A DNA stretch of 64,000 nucleotides, taken from Diphasiastrum complanatum (taxonomy: Eukaryota > Streptophyta > Lycopodiopsida > Lycopodiales > Lycopodiaceae). The notes beneath the pieces are model-generated. The model worked only from the letters and a program-made list of their open reading frames with translations, made no database searches and was not told where the DNA came from. Position numbers and translations under genes: made by a program. The stretch is from positions 63,000,904-63,064,903 of the forward strand of contig CM055097.1 in the NCBI GenBank assembly GCA_029204225.1, read 5' to 3'. This document shows, piece after piece, positions 43,601-52,336 of the stretch (positions within the stretch are counted from its first letter, which is position 1; each line of letters opens with the position of its first letter).

Positions 43601-46600
43601 TGCGAATCAAACTGGTGCGACCCCTTGGCTTTCCACAAGGTCAATGGTTACATTTGGGTTGATTCAAAGACAGCTACTTCAAGCTAAGTGAGAGGTGCAT
43701 TGCGGAGTACTCAACCTTTGCTTACCTTAAAGAGCCAAAAGAAAAAGTATCAAGATCAGGCTGGGACAAGGAGAGAAATCAAGGTGCAAAAGCAACAAAG
43801 CACGAAGTGGACCATAAAGTGGGCAATCAATGATAAATCCTTTGGCTCAGGGAGCCCTGATACCTGTGCGGAACTGATCAAATCTAGAGCTCAGGGAGCT
43901 CAACACAAAGTGCATCAAGGACAAATCAGGAGCTCAAAGGAGTTCCAAAAGTCAAAAGTCAGAAGCGACAGGGGCGATCATTTCCACAAAAAGCCTCTGT
44001 CACCAGTCAATAAGATTCTTGGGTTTTACGTAAGCGATATAAAATCTACGCTTTTCCCAGACAAAGTGATATTTTCAAGTTCTGTACTTTTTCAATATAA
44101 AGAGCTGGGCCTCCGACTTGTGGTGTGCCAGTTACAATGTTAATAAAAAGTGGCCAGTAAATTGAGTATTGTGCCAAGTAGCTTAAATGTATAGTTAATT
44201 TTAATTGGGAGACACCTTTACTTTAATCTGACATCTGATGAGGACATCAGATTGAGCTTTACTTCTAGCGCCACTGGCGCCAGCATTGTCCCCGGTGCCA
44301 GCAGCGTTACTGCTACTCCCGGCGCCGCTCCCAGCGCCACTGTGACCAGAATCCAACCGGTGCCAAGTTCTTGTGGCTGAAAAACTTTGATTGGTTCTAG
44401 CGAAGTCCAGAGAGCTCGTATCGATGTGCAATCACCTCACACGATCTAGGCATGATTAAGGGAAGCTTGGGGATCAATAAATTCTAGAGAGAGAAAATGA
44501 CTTTCTAGAGAGAAAATCCTAGAGAGAGAAAACATGCTTTACCAGCTTGGGCAGAGCACTTGGTATGAGGGGAGGTGGCGAATCCCACCAAAACTATAGC
44601 GGAATGCGGGTTGCGACTCAGGGCGAGCTCCAACCAAGTCTCAGCTTCCCTTGCTAGAATGTTGTCCTGGCGCCCCCCTTGGCATGCCAGCACCCCGAAG
44701 ACTAGGGTCGGTCACACACTTGAATTGTAACCTTCTTAGATTTATTAACCTGTCGGCTGAGTTTGGATGGCTTGCTTGGGTGGAAGTTACTTGTTTATGG
44801 CTGTCCAGTCTGGTGTGGCGCCAGGTTGGCTTCCAGCGCTTGTGACGAAGCTTTGAGTTGGTTAAGTCTGATCTAAGTCAAACGACTTGCTTGGAATGGA
44901 TGTTACTCGTTTGTAACGAAGCTTCGAGTTAGTTAAGTTCGATGTATGTCGGGCGGCTTGCTTGGAGGGAAGTCACCCACATCGGGACCCCCGGTCTGGC
45001 ATGGCGCCAAGTTGGATCTCAATGTTGGTTTCCGAACTTCAAGCTGGTTAAGTCTGATCGTTGTTGGCGAGTTGGCTGCTTGTATGTCAAGTGGGTTTCG
45101 ACGGCAAGAGTTGAAAGCTGGGAAGCTAAGTCGTGGATCCCGGCTCCCTTTGGGATGCCTGCGCTACACATCCAAACATAGATTCATCAAAATCAACGCA
45201 CAACCATTGTGTAGTTCTTGATGCAGTGGCAGGGACAACCTGTAATTACCTTACATAATAAACAAAAGAAGCTACATTTGGCTTTCCTACGCTCTTGTTC
45301 TAGAGAAGTTATTGGTGTGGCACTCACATTTTTCTACAGAGTGATAATATAGTGATCCTTGCTCCACTGTATCATGCCCTCCTTTTCAATTACTGTACCA
45401 TAAGCAAGACACTTTCTTTATGGAGTGGAGTTACGGGCATTTCATTAGAGCTATTTGTACTTCTGGTTCATTGATTCTTTTAAAAAACTACTCCTATGTC
45501 ACTATTTGACCTAATGTTGTTTTGTTGCTCATTTAGCAGTAGACCTTATGACTTTGGCCTTGGCCCACCATCTATAATATGGCAATTCACAATATGCAGT
45601 TTAGTAGGATGCAGGCCTAAATTCAATTGGGTGCTATAGCTTAATAGACGAGATTGAGAGCTCCATGATGGTATAGTTGCATGTTAAATAACATGCCTAA
45701 TTGATGGAAACTTTTAAGGGAAAAGGTCAGAAATATAGGCAGCTCTAGACTTGAATAAGAAAAGCATTGCTATTGAGGGAATTCGGAATTGTTAAAAGAA
45801 ATAGCTTTGCTTCAAGGTACTTTTGAGTGGGGTTCACCATTTGAGAGAGAATTGACTTCCCAAAGTATGGTTGAATTTAAACATCTTATTGCTAACTCGT
45901 TGCTTGCAAGTCAAGCATTGCTTCATTCGACGCATAGTTTGAAGTATTACTAGGAGCTTGAGACTCGGCCATGGTAACAAAAAGTATTTCTACCAGTAAT
46001 ACAAACCTAATTGCAGTGTTTCATCTGTAGCCTCATATGAGCCTTCTCAATGTTTTTAAGCAAATTACCTTACTGAAACTTAGCAAAGCCTATCTGCTGA
46101 AAAGCCTCTTAATAATGAGGAACTCAACTCTTATTAGGTATGCATGGCCCTCTTGCAATTATTTTGGGTAATGTAGGCCCTGCCTTCCACCCTTTGCAGT
46201 TAGATGCTTCCCTGGCAAATTTACATGCTACATGTGCTACATTACTAAGATCTTGCACAGATCTATTGCTGCTAGCATACTCAGGACTCTTGGTTCTTTT
46301 TAACTGCAGGATCCCAAATTTGGAGTAAACATTTTACAGAATAGCAATTTATTAAGGGGTCTGGATCATTGGTATGGTCTTGGCTCATGCTCTGTAGAAT
46401 TGGGTTTTGGTGCACCAAAGGTTTCGCCTCCGTCAGCAAGAGATTCTTTACAATGTCAAACTGCCTTTAGTGGGAAATACATTTTGACTACAGGTAGGAA
46501 ATTTACGTGGGAAGGCCCAGCACAGACAATCACAAAAAGCATCCAACTCTTTCTTCCCTATCAAGTGTCTGCATGGGTCCGAGTTGGTGAAGGTGGTTCT

Positions 46601-48156
46601 GGTGTTCAAAAAGTAAATGTGGCTTTGAGCATTGATGGGCAATGGGTAACTGGAGGTGAAGTATATGCAGCAGTGAATTCTTGGAAGGAGGTTGCAGGTT
46701 CTTTTCGTCTGGAGAATGAACCCAAAGAAGTGATGGTCTATGTTCAAGGACCTTCCCCACAGGTGGATCTAATGGTGGCAAACTTGCAAATTTTGCCAGT
46801 GGACAGAACTTCCCGTATGAATGCTCTTAAAAGCCAAACTGAAAAGGTTTACTGCTCAATATAATATTTCTGTTCTTTTCTGTAGTATGATGTTAAATGT
46901 TCTGATAACCATCTGCTGAGGTTTGCACAGATTGTGTTGGAAACTTTATGTGTTCCTTTATTCATAAGATGTTCTTGATGTGTGTAAAATAAGAGCAAGT
47001 TTTTTTTATGGTAGTTCAACAAAGAAACACTGCTGACCTGCAGGTACGAAAACGAGATGTCCTTATCGAGTTGCAGTCACCAAGTGAGCCACTTTCTTCT
47101 GTAACCGTGGAAGTAAAACAAACCAAGAATAGCTTTCCAATTGGCTCCTGCATTAATCGATACAGCCTTGATAACCAGGATTATGTTGATTTTTTTCTGA
47201 AACACTTCAACTATACTGTCTTTGAAAATGAGCTCAAGTGGCAATGGAATGAACCGAGTCAGGGAACTTACAATTATGCAGATGCAGATGCGCTTTGTGA
47301 CTTTTGCTCGTCTCATGATATTCCAGTTCGAGGTCATTGCATTTTTTGGGAAGTAGAGCACAATGTGCAAACTTGGCTTAAGAATCTTAGCAAAAATGAT
47401 TTGGCAATGGCTGTCCAGAATCGAGTGGTGGATTTAGTTTCACGATACTATGGGCAATTTCAACACTATGATGTAAATAATGAGATGCTGCATGGTAACT
47501 TTTATACAAGTAAGCTGGGTCCAGAAATTATACCACACATGTTCCAGCTTACTCACCAGTTTGATCCCTCAGCGGTGCTGTTTGTCAATGATTACCATGT
47601 TGAGGATGGCCGTGACGCTGATTCTTCTCCTGAAGAATATATCCTACAAATCCAAAATTTGCTATCACAAGGTGCCTTAGTTGGTGGGATTGGCCTTCAA
47701 GGTCATTCTAACGTACCGATAGGAGCTATTCTGTGTCAGACATTGGATAAATTGTCCGTGCTCGGGCTTCCAATATGGTTAACAGAGGTTGATGTTTCTT
47801 CTTCAAATGAATTTGTCCGAGCTGATGATTTGGAAGTTGTTCTGCGGGAGGCTTATGGCCATCCTGAAGTTGAAGGTATTATTCTTTGGGGTTTCTGGGA
47901 AGGATGCATGTCTAGAGACAAAGCACATCTGGTTAACTGTGATAAAACTTTGACAGAGGCTGGAAAGCGTTTTATTGATTTAAAGGAGGAATGGATGTCA
48001 AATTTTGTTGGAAATTCTGATGCCCAAGGGCAAATTCAATTTCGTGGCTTTTATGGGTCGTATACTGTGACTGTGCATACATCTTCTGGGGTAGTGGAAG
48101 AGCAGTTTGAGCTAATAAAAGGTGACGACCCCTTAATTGTGAAGATAGGCATCTAA
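25337..48156 (+). CDS. Endo-1,4-beta-xylanase, three CBM22 modules plus GH10
   Basis: Six exons join as 25337-25674, 26399-26576, 26707-27074, 34406-34583, 46310-46846 and 47044-48156: 2,712 bases, 903 residues, all junctions in phase and no internal stop. The enzyme cleaves internal beta-1,4 links of xylan in the wall. CBM22 modules lie at about residues 8-160, 190-345 and 358-515, and the GH10 domain at about 565-850. The acid/base Glu680 is in [10 protein letters not shown] and the nucleophile Glu781 in [15 protein letters not shown] and ILWGFWEG are also present. Length and order fit plant xylanases of the AtXYN1 type (just over 900 residues). No N-terminal signal peptide is obvious. The ATG is preceded by an acceptor, so an upstream non-coding exon is likely. 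The introns carry several retrotransposons yet the reading frame is intact, which argues for selection. Confidence 0.9.
26199..26240. repeat. GGAAC/GTTCC palindrome cluster in intron
   Basis: ggaacgtgttcgttcc (26199-26214, 6-bp arms) is followed by the perfect 16-bp palindrome cccgttccggaacggg (26225-26240). Alternating GAAC/GTTC blocks resemble heat-shock element spacing, but the function is unknown. Confidence 0.7.
26399..26576 (+). CDS. Xylanase coding exon 2 (second half of CBM22-1)
   Basis: 178 bases. It continues the split Arg codon, then [13 protein letters not shown] and [19 protein letters not shown]. It ends after a complete Gln codon (phase 0) at a GC splice donor (CAG then GCAAGC). 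Its homologue, exon 4, has the same length and phase. Confidence 0.85.
26577..26706 (+). other. GC-AG intron of the xylanase gene
   Basis: The 130-bp intron begins GCAAGC after CAG and ends in TAG. Reading through would hit TGA after SISF, losing two CBM22 modules and GH10. Removing it keeps phase 0, matching the phase at the ends of exons 4 and 5. GC-AG introns are a known minority class in plants. Confidence 0.7.
26707..27074 (+). CDS. Xylanase coding exon 3 (first half of CBM22-2)
   Basis: Begins [12 protein letters not shown], then [26 protein letters not shown] and YITLGR. The Arg codon is split at phase 2 exactly as in exon 1, with a strong donor, GTGAGT. Confidence 0.85.
27560..28920 (+). 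pseudogene. Copia gag-protease-integrase remnant in intron
   Basis: Scattered plus-strand blocks keep Copia order. Gag is [20 protein letters not shown] near 27565. A zinc-knuckle remnant near 27970 reads NY[14 protein letters not shown]. The protease YIDSGATQH is near 28140. The integrase start [11 protein letters not shown] lies in an open stretch at 28538-28792. Stops and frameshifts are frequent. It lies inside the 7.3-kb fourth intron of the xylanase gene. Confidence 0.75.
28924..29522 (+). repeat. Candidate LTR with primer-binding site
   Basis: The stretch begins TGTAAAC and ends GCAACA. Two bases later comes tggtatccgggc (29525-29536), a variant of the Met-tRNA primer site. An 81-bp-spaced pair of 59-bp repeats lies at 29072-29130 and 29153-29211 inside it. 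It sits between integrase and RT remnants, so it is probably the end of a second, nested Copia. No target duplication was found. Confidence 0.5.
29680..30800 (+). pseudogene. Copia RT and RNase H remnant in intron
   Basis: RT blocks are recognisable across several frames: [20 protein letters not shown] near 29700, [31 protein letters not shown] near 30005, a degraded motif C (VDGLVIT) near 30265, and RNase H-side [11 protein letters not shown] near 30570. Many stops; no function expected. Confidence 0.7.
30801..31920 (+). other. Unassigned intron sequence
   Basis: No gene recognised. It has T-rich stretches, and the right end runs into the RNase H side of the following Gypsy remnant. It is probably old retroelement sequence. 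Confidence 0.35.
31921..32863 (+). pseudogene. Gypsy (chromovirus-type) pol 3' end remnant
   Basis: The plus strand shows the end of RNase H ([21 protein letters not shown] near 31918-31980), an integrase C-terminal region ([19 protein letters not shown]), then [16 protein letters not shown] and a broken chromodomain-like end. The same blocks occur at 40.5-41.5 kb, so both are copies of one family. A purine tract precedes TGTCAGGACCC at 32864, a plausible 3' LTR start. Confidence 0.7.
32864..33590 (+). repeat. Candidate 3' LTR of Gypsy remnant
   Basis: It starts TGTCAGGACCC after the purine-rich tract aggtgggatgagg. It shares gtgcacgggggtggta (about 33137) with the LTR at 37249, supporting a related LTR. 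The right end is not defined. Confidence 0.4.
33612..33908 (-). pseudogene. Possible gag N-terminal fragment, minus strand
   Basis: A minus-strand frame starting [12 protein letters not shown] near 33908 continues after one frameshift to an open stretch (33848-33612) with a helical segment, [16 protein letters not shown]. No firm family match. It is opposite in direction to the Gypsy remnant on its left. Confidence 0.3.
34406..34583 (+). CDS. Xylanase coding exon 4 (second half of CBM22-2)
   Basis: 178 bases, the same length and phases as exon 2. It completes the Arg codon, then [13 protein letters not shown] and [18 protein letters not shown], ending PPPTYE before GTCTGT. The preceding intron is 7.3 kb and the following one 11.7 kb. 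Confidence 0.85.
34840..36060 (-). pseudogene. Gypsy RT-RNase H fragment, minus strand
   Basis: The minus strand has RT pieces (CVDYK near 35950, [49 protein letters not shown]) then RNase H ([21 protein letters not shown]). Frames are broken and gag and integrase are absent. It is the inverted counterpart of 39.4-40.7 kb. It lies in the large fifth intron of the xylanase gene, antisense to it. Confidence 0.8.
36061..36979 (+). other. Unassigned intron sequence
   Basis: No coding sequence or clear repeat recognised between two Gypsy pieces. Confidence 0.4.
36980..37329 (+). repeat. Partial 5' LTR of chimeric Gypsy
   Basis: The first 165 bases match 41525-41690, with substitutions clustered near the start (for example around 37008-37025). 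The right part contains gtgcacgggggtggta (37249), shared with the LTR at 32.9 kb. Confidence 0.75.
37330..37815 (-). pseudogene. Minus-strand Gypsy gag piece inside another Gypsy
   Basis: The minus strand encodes [37 protein letters not shown] and [15 protein letters not shown], the same capsid motifs as the gag at 9.7-10.1 kb (LPKYNG, RFLQIY, AAQDWYYN). It abuts the plus-strand gag head to head. It is a displaced fragment of the family at 2.6-10.1 kb. Confidence 0.75.
37824..38943 (+). pseudogene. Gypsy gag with degenerate zinc knuckle
   Basis: The frame starts [17 protein letters not shown] near 37824 and shifts near 38060-38090 into an open frame to 38943. The capsid part has [34 protein letters not shown] and [14 protein letters not shown]. 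The zinc knuckle is reduced to [13 protein letters not shown], lacking the second Cys. A single frameshift is the main lesion. Confidence 0.8.
39058..40600 (+). pseudogene. Gypsy RT and RNase H, broken
   Basis: An open frame to 39789 has [56 protein letters not shown] (motif A Asp) and [13 protein letters not shown]. An inverted duplication at 39730-39792 then breaks it. After it come [16 protein letters not shown] (motif C, F-I-D-D), [32 protein letters not shown] and RNase H pieces to about 40585 ([20 protein letters not shown]). Stops and frameshifts follow. Confidence 0.85.
39730..39792. repeat. Snap-back inverted duplication, 29-bp arms
   Basis: Arms 39730-39758 and 39764-39792 are complementary at 28 of 29 positions with a 5-bp loop. 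The second arm is an inverted copy of adjacent RT coding sequence (the [11 protein letters not shown] codons) and creates a premature end. Confidence 0.95.
40800..41524 (+). pseudogene. Gypsy integrase C-terminus with chromodomain-like end
   Basis: Blocks are [29 protein letters not shown], split across stops, then [36 protein letters not shown], and after an in-frame TGA at 41365, [18 protein letters not shown] followed by ATWE. The Y-L-V-x-W-K-G and W-E pattern is that of a chromodomain, which in chromoviruses guides integration to chromatin. The integrase catalytic core is largely missing between 40600 and 40800. Confidence 0.75.
41525..41692 (+). repeat. Partial 3' LTR of chimeric Gypsy
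   Basis: Starts TGTTAGAGTCCAG right after the purine tract gaggagggaagga. It matches the 5' copy until about 41692, after which similarity stops abruptly. Confidence 0.8.
41693..42470 (+). other. Unassigned intron sequence
   Basis: AT-rich, no coding sequence or repeat recognised. Confidence 0.4.
42471..42691. repeat. Repeat block A (GGCGCC-rich part plus 76-bp part)
   Basis: 42471-42610 is rich in tggcgcc/ggcgcc and matches 44255-44391; 42616-42691 matches 44851-44926 nearly base for base. It is a non-coding repeat family of unknown class. Confidence 0.8.
43098..43122. repeat. (AC)n microsatellite
   Basis: AC array of about 25 bp. Confidence 0.95.
43346..43700. repeat. Degenerate tandem duplication, period about 182 bp
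   Basis: Two units (from about 43346 and 43528) share gaaNgtgaaagt, gacatggtNctt, agttcgtatNNgaatca, and ttgattcaaagNNagctacttNaagc in the same order. Confidence 0.75.
44255..44391. repeat. Repeat block B, GGCGCC-rich part
   Basis: Direct repeat of 42471-42610 with scattered substitutions that change some ggcgcc to agcgcc or ggtgcc. The minus strand reads as a Gly/Ala/Ser-rich low-complexity frame, which I do not take as a gene. Confidence 0.8.
44851..45080. repeat. Repeat block B, 76-bp unit and degenerate copies
   Basis: 44851-44926 matches 42616-42691. Further degenerate copies of the gagttggttaagt ... gcttgcttgga unit follow to about 45080, so the unit is also tandemly repeated here. 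Confidence 0.7.
45081..46309 (+). other. Right end of fifth xylanase intron
   Basis: No gene recognised. It ends with ttttaactgcag, the acceptor of exon 5. Confidence 0.55.
46310..46846 (+). CDS. Xylanase coding exon 5 (whole CBM22-3)
   Basis: 537 bases, phase 0 at both ends. It starts [18 protein letters not shown] and carries [36 protein letters not shown] and [19 protein letters not shown]. Unlike the first two modules, this CBM22 is not split by an intron. Donor AAG then GTTTAC. Confidence 0.9.
47044..48156 (+). CDS. Xylanase coding exon 6 (GH10 catalytic domain)
   Basis: Acceptor CTGCAG, then [13 protein letters not shown], the usual start of the plant linker before GH10. It contains [34 protein letters not shown] (acid/base Glu), [28 protein letters not shown] (nucleophile Glu) and ILWGFWEG. 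Stop TAA at 48154-48156. After GH10 a short beta-rich tail ([12 protein letters not shown]) matches the conserved end of plant enzymes. Confidence 0.95.
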   Translation, partial: VRKRDVLIELQSPSEPLSSVTVEVKQTKNSFPIGSCINRYSLDNQDYVDFFLKHFNYTVFENELKWQWNEPSQGTYNYADADALCDFCSSHDIPVRGHCIFWEVEHNVQTWLKNLSKNDLAMAVQNRVVDLVSRYYGQFQHYDVNNEMLHGNFYTSKLGPEIIPHMFQLTHQFDPSAVLFVNDYHVEDGRDADSSPEEYILQIQNLLSQGALVGGIGLQGHSNVPIGAILCQTLDKLSVLGLPIWLTEVDVSSSNEFVRADDLEVVLREAYGHPEVEGIILWGFWEGCMSRDKAHLVNCDKTLTEAGKRFIDLKEEWMSNFVGNSDAQGQIQFRGFYGSYTVTVHTSSGVVEEQFELIKGDDPLIVKIGI

Positions 48157-51100
48157 CTTGTTTCCTCCTTAATTATTCCTGTTTTAGGATAATCTTCTTA
48201 ACTGTAAATATTGTGGTAAAAGCAACAATGGGTATTATGGCGGAAGCCAACCAGCTATGTTTACTGGCCTTAGATTTGGTCTACCAAAACTGTCAAAAAA
48301 TCTATCAGTAGAAAAAAGTATTTATGGGCATATAAAATTTTGTATCATTGACTTATATGCTTTTATTAAGCAAGTAAATTTTATGGAAGTGACATTTTCA
48401 CCATGGAATGAATTTTCAATGTCATTCAGGAAAACCTTGAATGCCATTTGTATAAACTGACAATACAGATTCTGAACTATGAAAGGTGCAGTTTTAACTG
48501 CTATCATATGCAAGTATATGTGAGATGAATACATCACCTGAACAATCTTCAGAACAAATTATTCAAATTGCAAATAAACCATACATTGCATGCAGAACAT
48601 CGTTTTTGAGCAATTTTACAGGAGGTAAAGAGCCAGCTAAACTATGGAAGAGAGCATATTCAACTGCCTTTGGGAGTGGAGTCGTAGGCCCCACCCTCAT
48701 CCAATGGTGGAGTAGCCTTGGTAATGCTCAAGAGATGATGCTTGCAGCTCTCAAGGCTCCTATTGACTATGGGGTCCTGACTACACGCAGAGGCAGTTGA
48801 ATATACTCCTCTCTGAACTATGATACAGGCCAGTACCAGGAGTAGTGAGATAAATAAAAGTTCTGACTTGAGTATTTTGTCAAACAAACTAGGCTATGTT
48901 TGCAACACGTTTCCACAACTCCTATTTGCACAGAACACATACATAAACAAATTCAAAACAATGTGTTCAACTGAAAAGCTTTGTCAACAGTGCATAGTAA
49001 ACAGGTGATTAACTTTACCAAATCTTTGGGCCAGTTACGTGCCCTGTGATACCAACCAGAATGTAATTACAGCTCTGCCAATCGAAATACTCGAACTGGC
49101 TTTTTAGAACTCTGGAAAAGTCGATACCGTGCTCCTTGCTACATCTTAATCCATGTTCAAAGCAGACTTTATATCAAATTTTGCTGACAACTTTGCCTTG
49201 ATAATGCAGCTGCTAAAACAAAACTTTAAAGAGGTGTCCAAAGAAAGTCCAAAGAGATGTCAACATGGTGATCATCTTGTAGAAAGTTAACAGGGCACAA
49301 TCACATGTGATAAAAGTGAAATGTCATTTTACAATCTAGATTCAAGAGTTAATTATGCATAGTTGATTGTACATTATTGGGATTTTGCAAGGTAAAGTGA
49401 AGGCGATGAGAATCGTATATCAAAGAATTTTGGTTGATCCATGTTTTTATGCAAACTTACTAGAAATGTAACCATGCAAATAAGCTTGGGGCTCAAAGTC
49501 TTTAAAGCATAGCCATCCTAAGTGTGTAACTATTACAACTAGATTGTTCATTGCAACAACATGATTTCCTTCACATAGAACATTGGAAAAATTGTTAATT
49601 AGTCTTTGTAAAAGAAGTACAAGTTTACATCGAACAATTTGACTAACAATGAAAATGTTAATAGGTACATTATAGAGCAACGATCTTTGAAGAAAAACTT
49701 ATCTAGGACATATTAATGAGGCTGCACAAAATTGAATTGAATGCTATTCTTCTGTCCATGCTTTGCCATTTATCATTGGCTAGTTAGTATTTTACAAGAT
49801 TGATTAATGCTTGATCAATGGTGATAGATCTCACTAATAATAGGCCTCTTGATTTTCAACAATTGGATCTAAAAGAGTTGTCTAAAAGCGTATACAAACA
49901 AAGAATCAGGGTAGAAATTACGTCACAACATGTTAGGTCTGCGAATCAAGTCATGATAGACGTGCTATACCTACACATTGTATTCTTGGACGATGACACT
50001 AGCTTAATATCTCACGTCACCCCGCGGCTCTGTTGATAAAGGGAATGATGTCGCCTTCATCATCTACAACCTTTCCCACCTCATCAGACAAAATGGAGAG
50101 ATATTTCATTCTCATTTTAATAAACTCTACTAATCTAATATCTAGTTTTATAGTAGCAACATGAGCTTGCCTTTTTGAATAACACATGCACTTGTCGTAC
50201 CACTATCACTAGATAAATCTAACACCCAATCTGCAAAGTGAGAAAAAATTCATTAAAATGATTTATTAATTGTTGTGGCTTTTGATATGGACAAGCCATA
50301 GAACCGGTCATGGGATCCTTCGACTTTTTTATAACTGTTGGATAATCAAATTGTCAAAAGATGTTTGGCTGCTGGTGTTGTAGTGCAATATTGAGCGTTT
50401 GTCGTCAAGAGAATAACAACCAATTGTTATATACTTCACTTTGTTGCGTAATCTCGCTCCACCAGCATTTCAAACATTTCATCTATATCTGAGAACAAAT
50501 TTTTTTAACAAATTGATTAAAAAAAGTTAGTAAAACAATGAAATATAAACCAAAGCCTATGCCAAACATAGCACATTGAACAAATCAAGATAAAATCAAT
50601 GACTATCTAAAACATATCAAACAATATTCTTGATTCTTGCATTGCAAAACTCTAGTAAGGCTTTTTGCATAGCTGTAGATTGTCAAAGGGAGTGAAAAAT
50701 ATTGCATAAATGATTAAATCTCAATGTATTTAAAGGGAGATTCGTCATTTAGTAAATTCCTCATATGAAATCCGCAAGGGTGTTTGGCGGATTTTCCATC
50801 AAGGGATTGGTCCCGTCGGAAGATCCCCATCGGGGGAAGGGCCCACACTGCCCTTACGCGAGTGGTTAGAGTAACGCCACTTCCAATCCCAGGGGCCATC
50901 CTAATCACCACACTCTCGGGTCAATGAGAGTTTTCTAAGCTCTCAAAGCTATGACCATTGGGAGATGAATGGCTACTTAGTTCACTACTCAACTTGACTT
51001 TTCAGATTCTTGGATGCTAGGTACTGTATGTTCGTGGTGCTCAGTTCTGGGTGTAAAGGTGTTAGATATGTCAATAAGGGTATCCAGAAGGGATCTATGT

Positions 51101-52336
51101 GAAAGTATATACAGATTTGGAACCAATGCACATCCCTAACTATCTTGACCGCTAGATCACCTATGCAAACGTTCTCATGTAGTGTATCAAATGTAACAAA
51201 TCTTATCGAAAATTATCTCTCAATATGTAGAACTGGACAATATCTGAGAGGTGAAGCCATCTAATGAGCTAACGGTCCATGACATAGAAAAATACCGTGA
51301 TATGTTGAATTTGTGAAGAATAAAGCTACCCAACTTGTCTATAGGGGTTGATGAGGAAAATCATCTTGCTTGTGCATTTACAAGTTGTAAATATCATTTT
51401 CTAGCATGTACAAACTCGAGCTATATGACATGCACAATGTCTAGATGGTCATATTTCACTTTGTTCCATTGTATATATCAAAGGTATGTGAATTGAGCAC
51501 ATGACCTTGTAGATTAGAGCGAGTTTGAGTTAGGTAGATCTAGATTTGATGACATGCATAAAACTAGATGACCGAGTAGAAGGCATTCTCCATACATTAT
51601 TTTGGTTATGTATTCTCTATATTTGTGAGGAATTAGTATTACTTTGATCTTGTTTAGCAGTGTTTTGCTATCTTTTCTTGAACAGTTTTTTGGTGAATGA
51701 GGTCAGAACTGATATTTTCAGTCCAGAACAGAGGATGTACGGAAAGTTTGACTTTTCACACGTGTGATATGACTCTATCTCCTTTATGTCAGATCCAAAG
51801 ATACTGACATTATAGCTTGTTGGAAAGCTAGAAAATTCCTCTTTCCATTGCAATTGGTTTCAATTCATTCTGATGACCCTAGATAAAGTTATTATACTTT
51901 TAAGAAGGGTAGGGAAAGACCCAAAACCCGAGTGGACACTTTTTGAATTGATTATATTGCATGCATGATTCATCATTCACAGTTTTGGTACTCAATCTGA
52001 GATAGAATTGGATAAGACAAGTTTCTGTTGTCATAGTCACATCATTTCACACAAAGTATTGTGTTTTGAGTTGAATGTGTGTTTCTTGAGTGTGTTTCAT
52101 TCATTTGAAACTAGTGGGAAAATTTGACATCAAAATTCTAAGTGCTTCATTAGTAGATAGAGGCTAGATCCAAATTCAAGCTAGTTGATTTTTCTGTTGT
52201 GAGATAGTCTCACATAGCTGTTGCAAGATTTTACATAGGATTTGGTAGTACACCCAATTATTTTGGTTCCTATAGTGAAAGGGAAGCAACACATTCAATT
52301 CCATTTTGTAGTCCAATTACAACAGTCTTCACATTC
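48157..52336. other. Unassigned region between xylanase and Copia
   Basis: The first few hundred bases should include the xylanase 3' UTR, with aataaa-like sites at about 48580 but none clearly the true signal. The rest is AT-rich. On the minus strand at 50030-50230 there are two neighbouring open stretches (DWVLDLSSDSGTTSACVIQ, then IKLDIRLVEFIKMRMKYLSI) that might be a decayed exon, but I do not recognise them. CACACGTGTG at 51757-51766 resembles the motif in the Copia LTRs and may mark the LTR of the following Copia. Confidence 0.4.

Noticed and set aside
44201-44431. Gly/Ala/Ser-rich minus-strand frame
   Set aside because: It is a low-complexity reading of the GGCGCC-rich repeat, and the sister copy at 42.5 kb does not preserve the frame.
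48525-48887. Short frames on both strands after the xylanase stop
   Set aside because: No domain, no start context and no splice support; probably 3' UTR or intergenic sequence.
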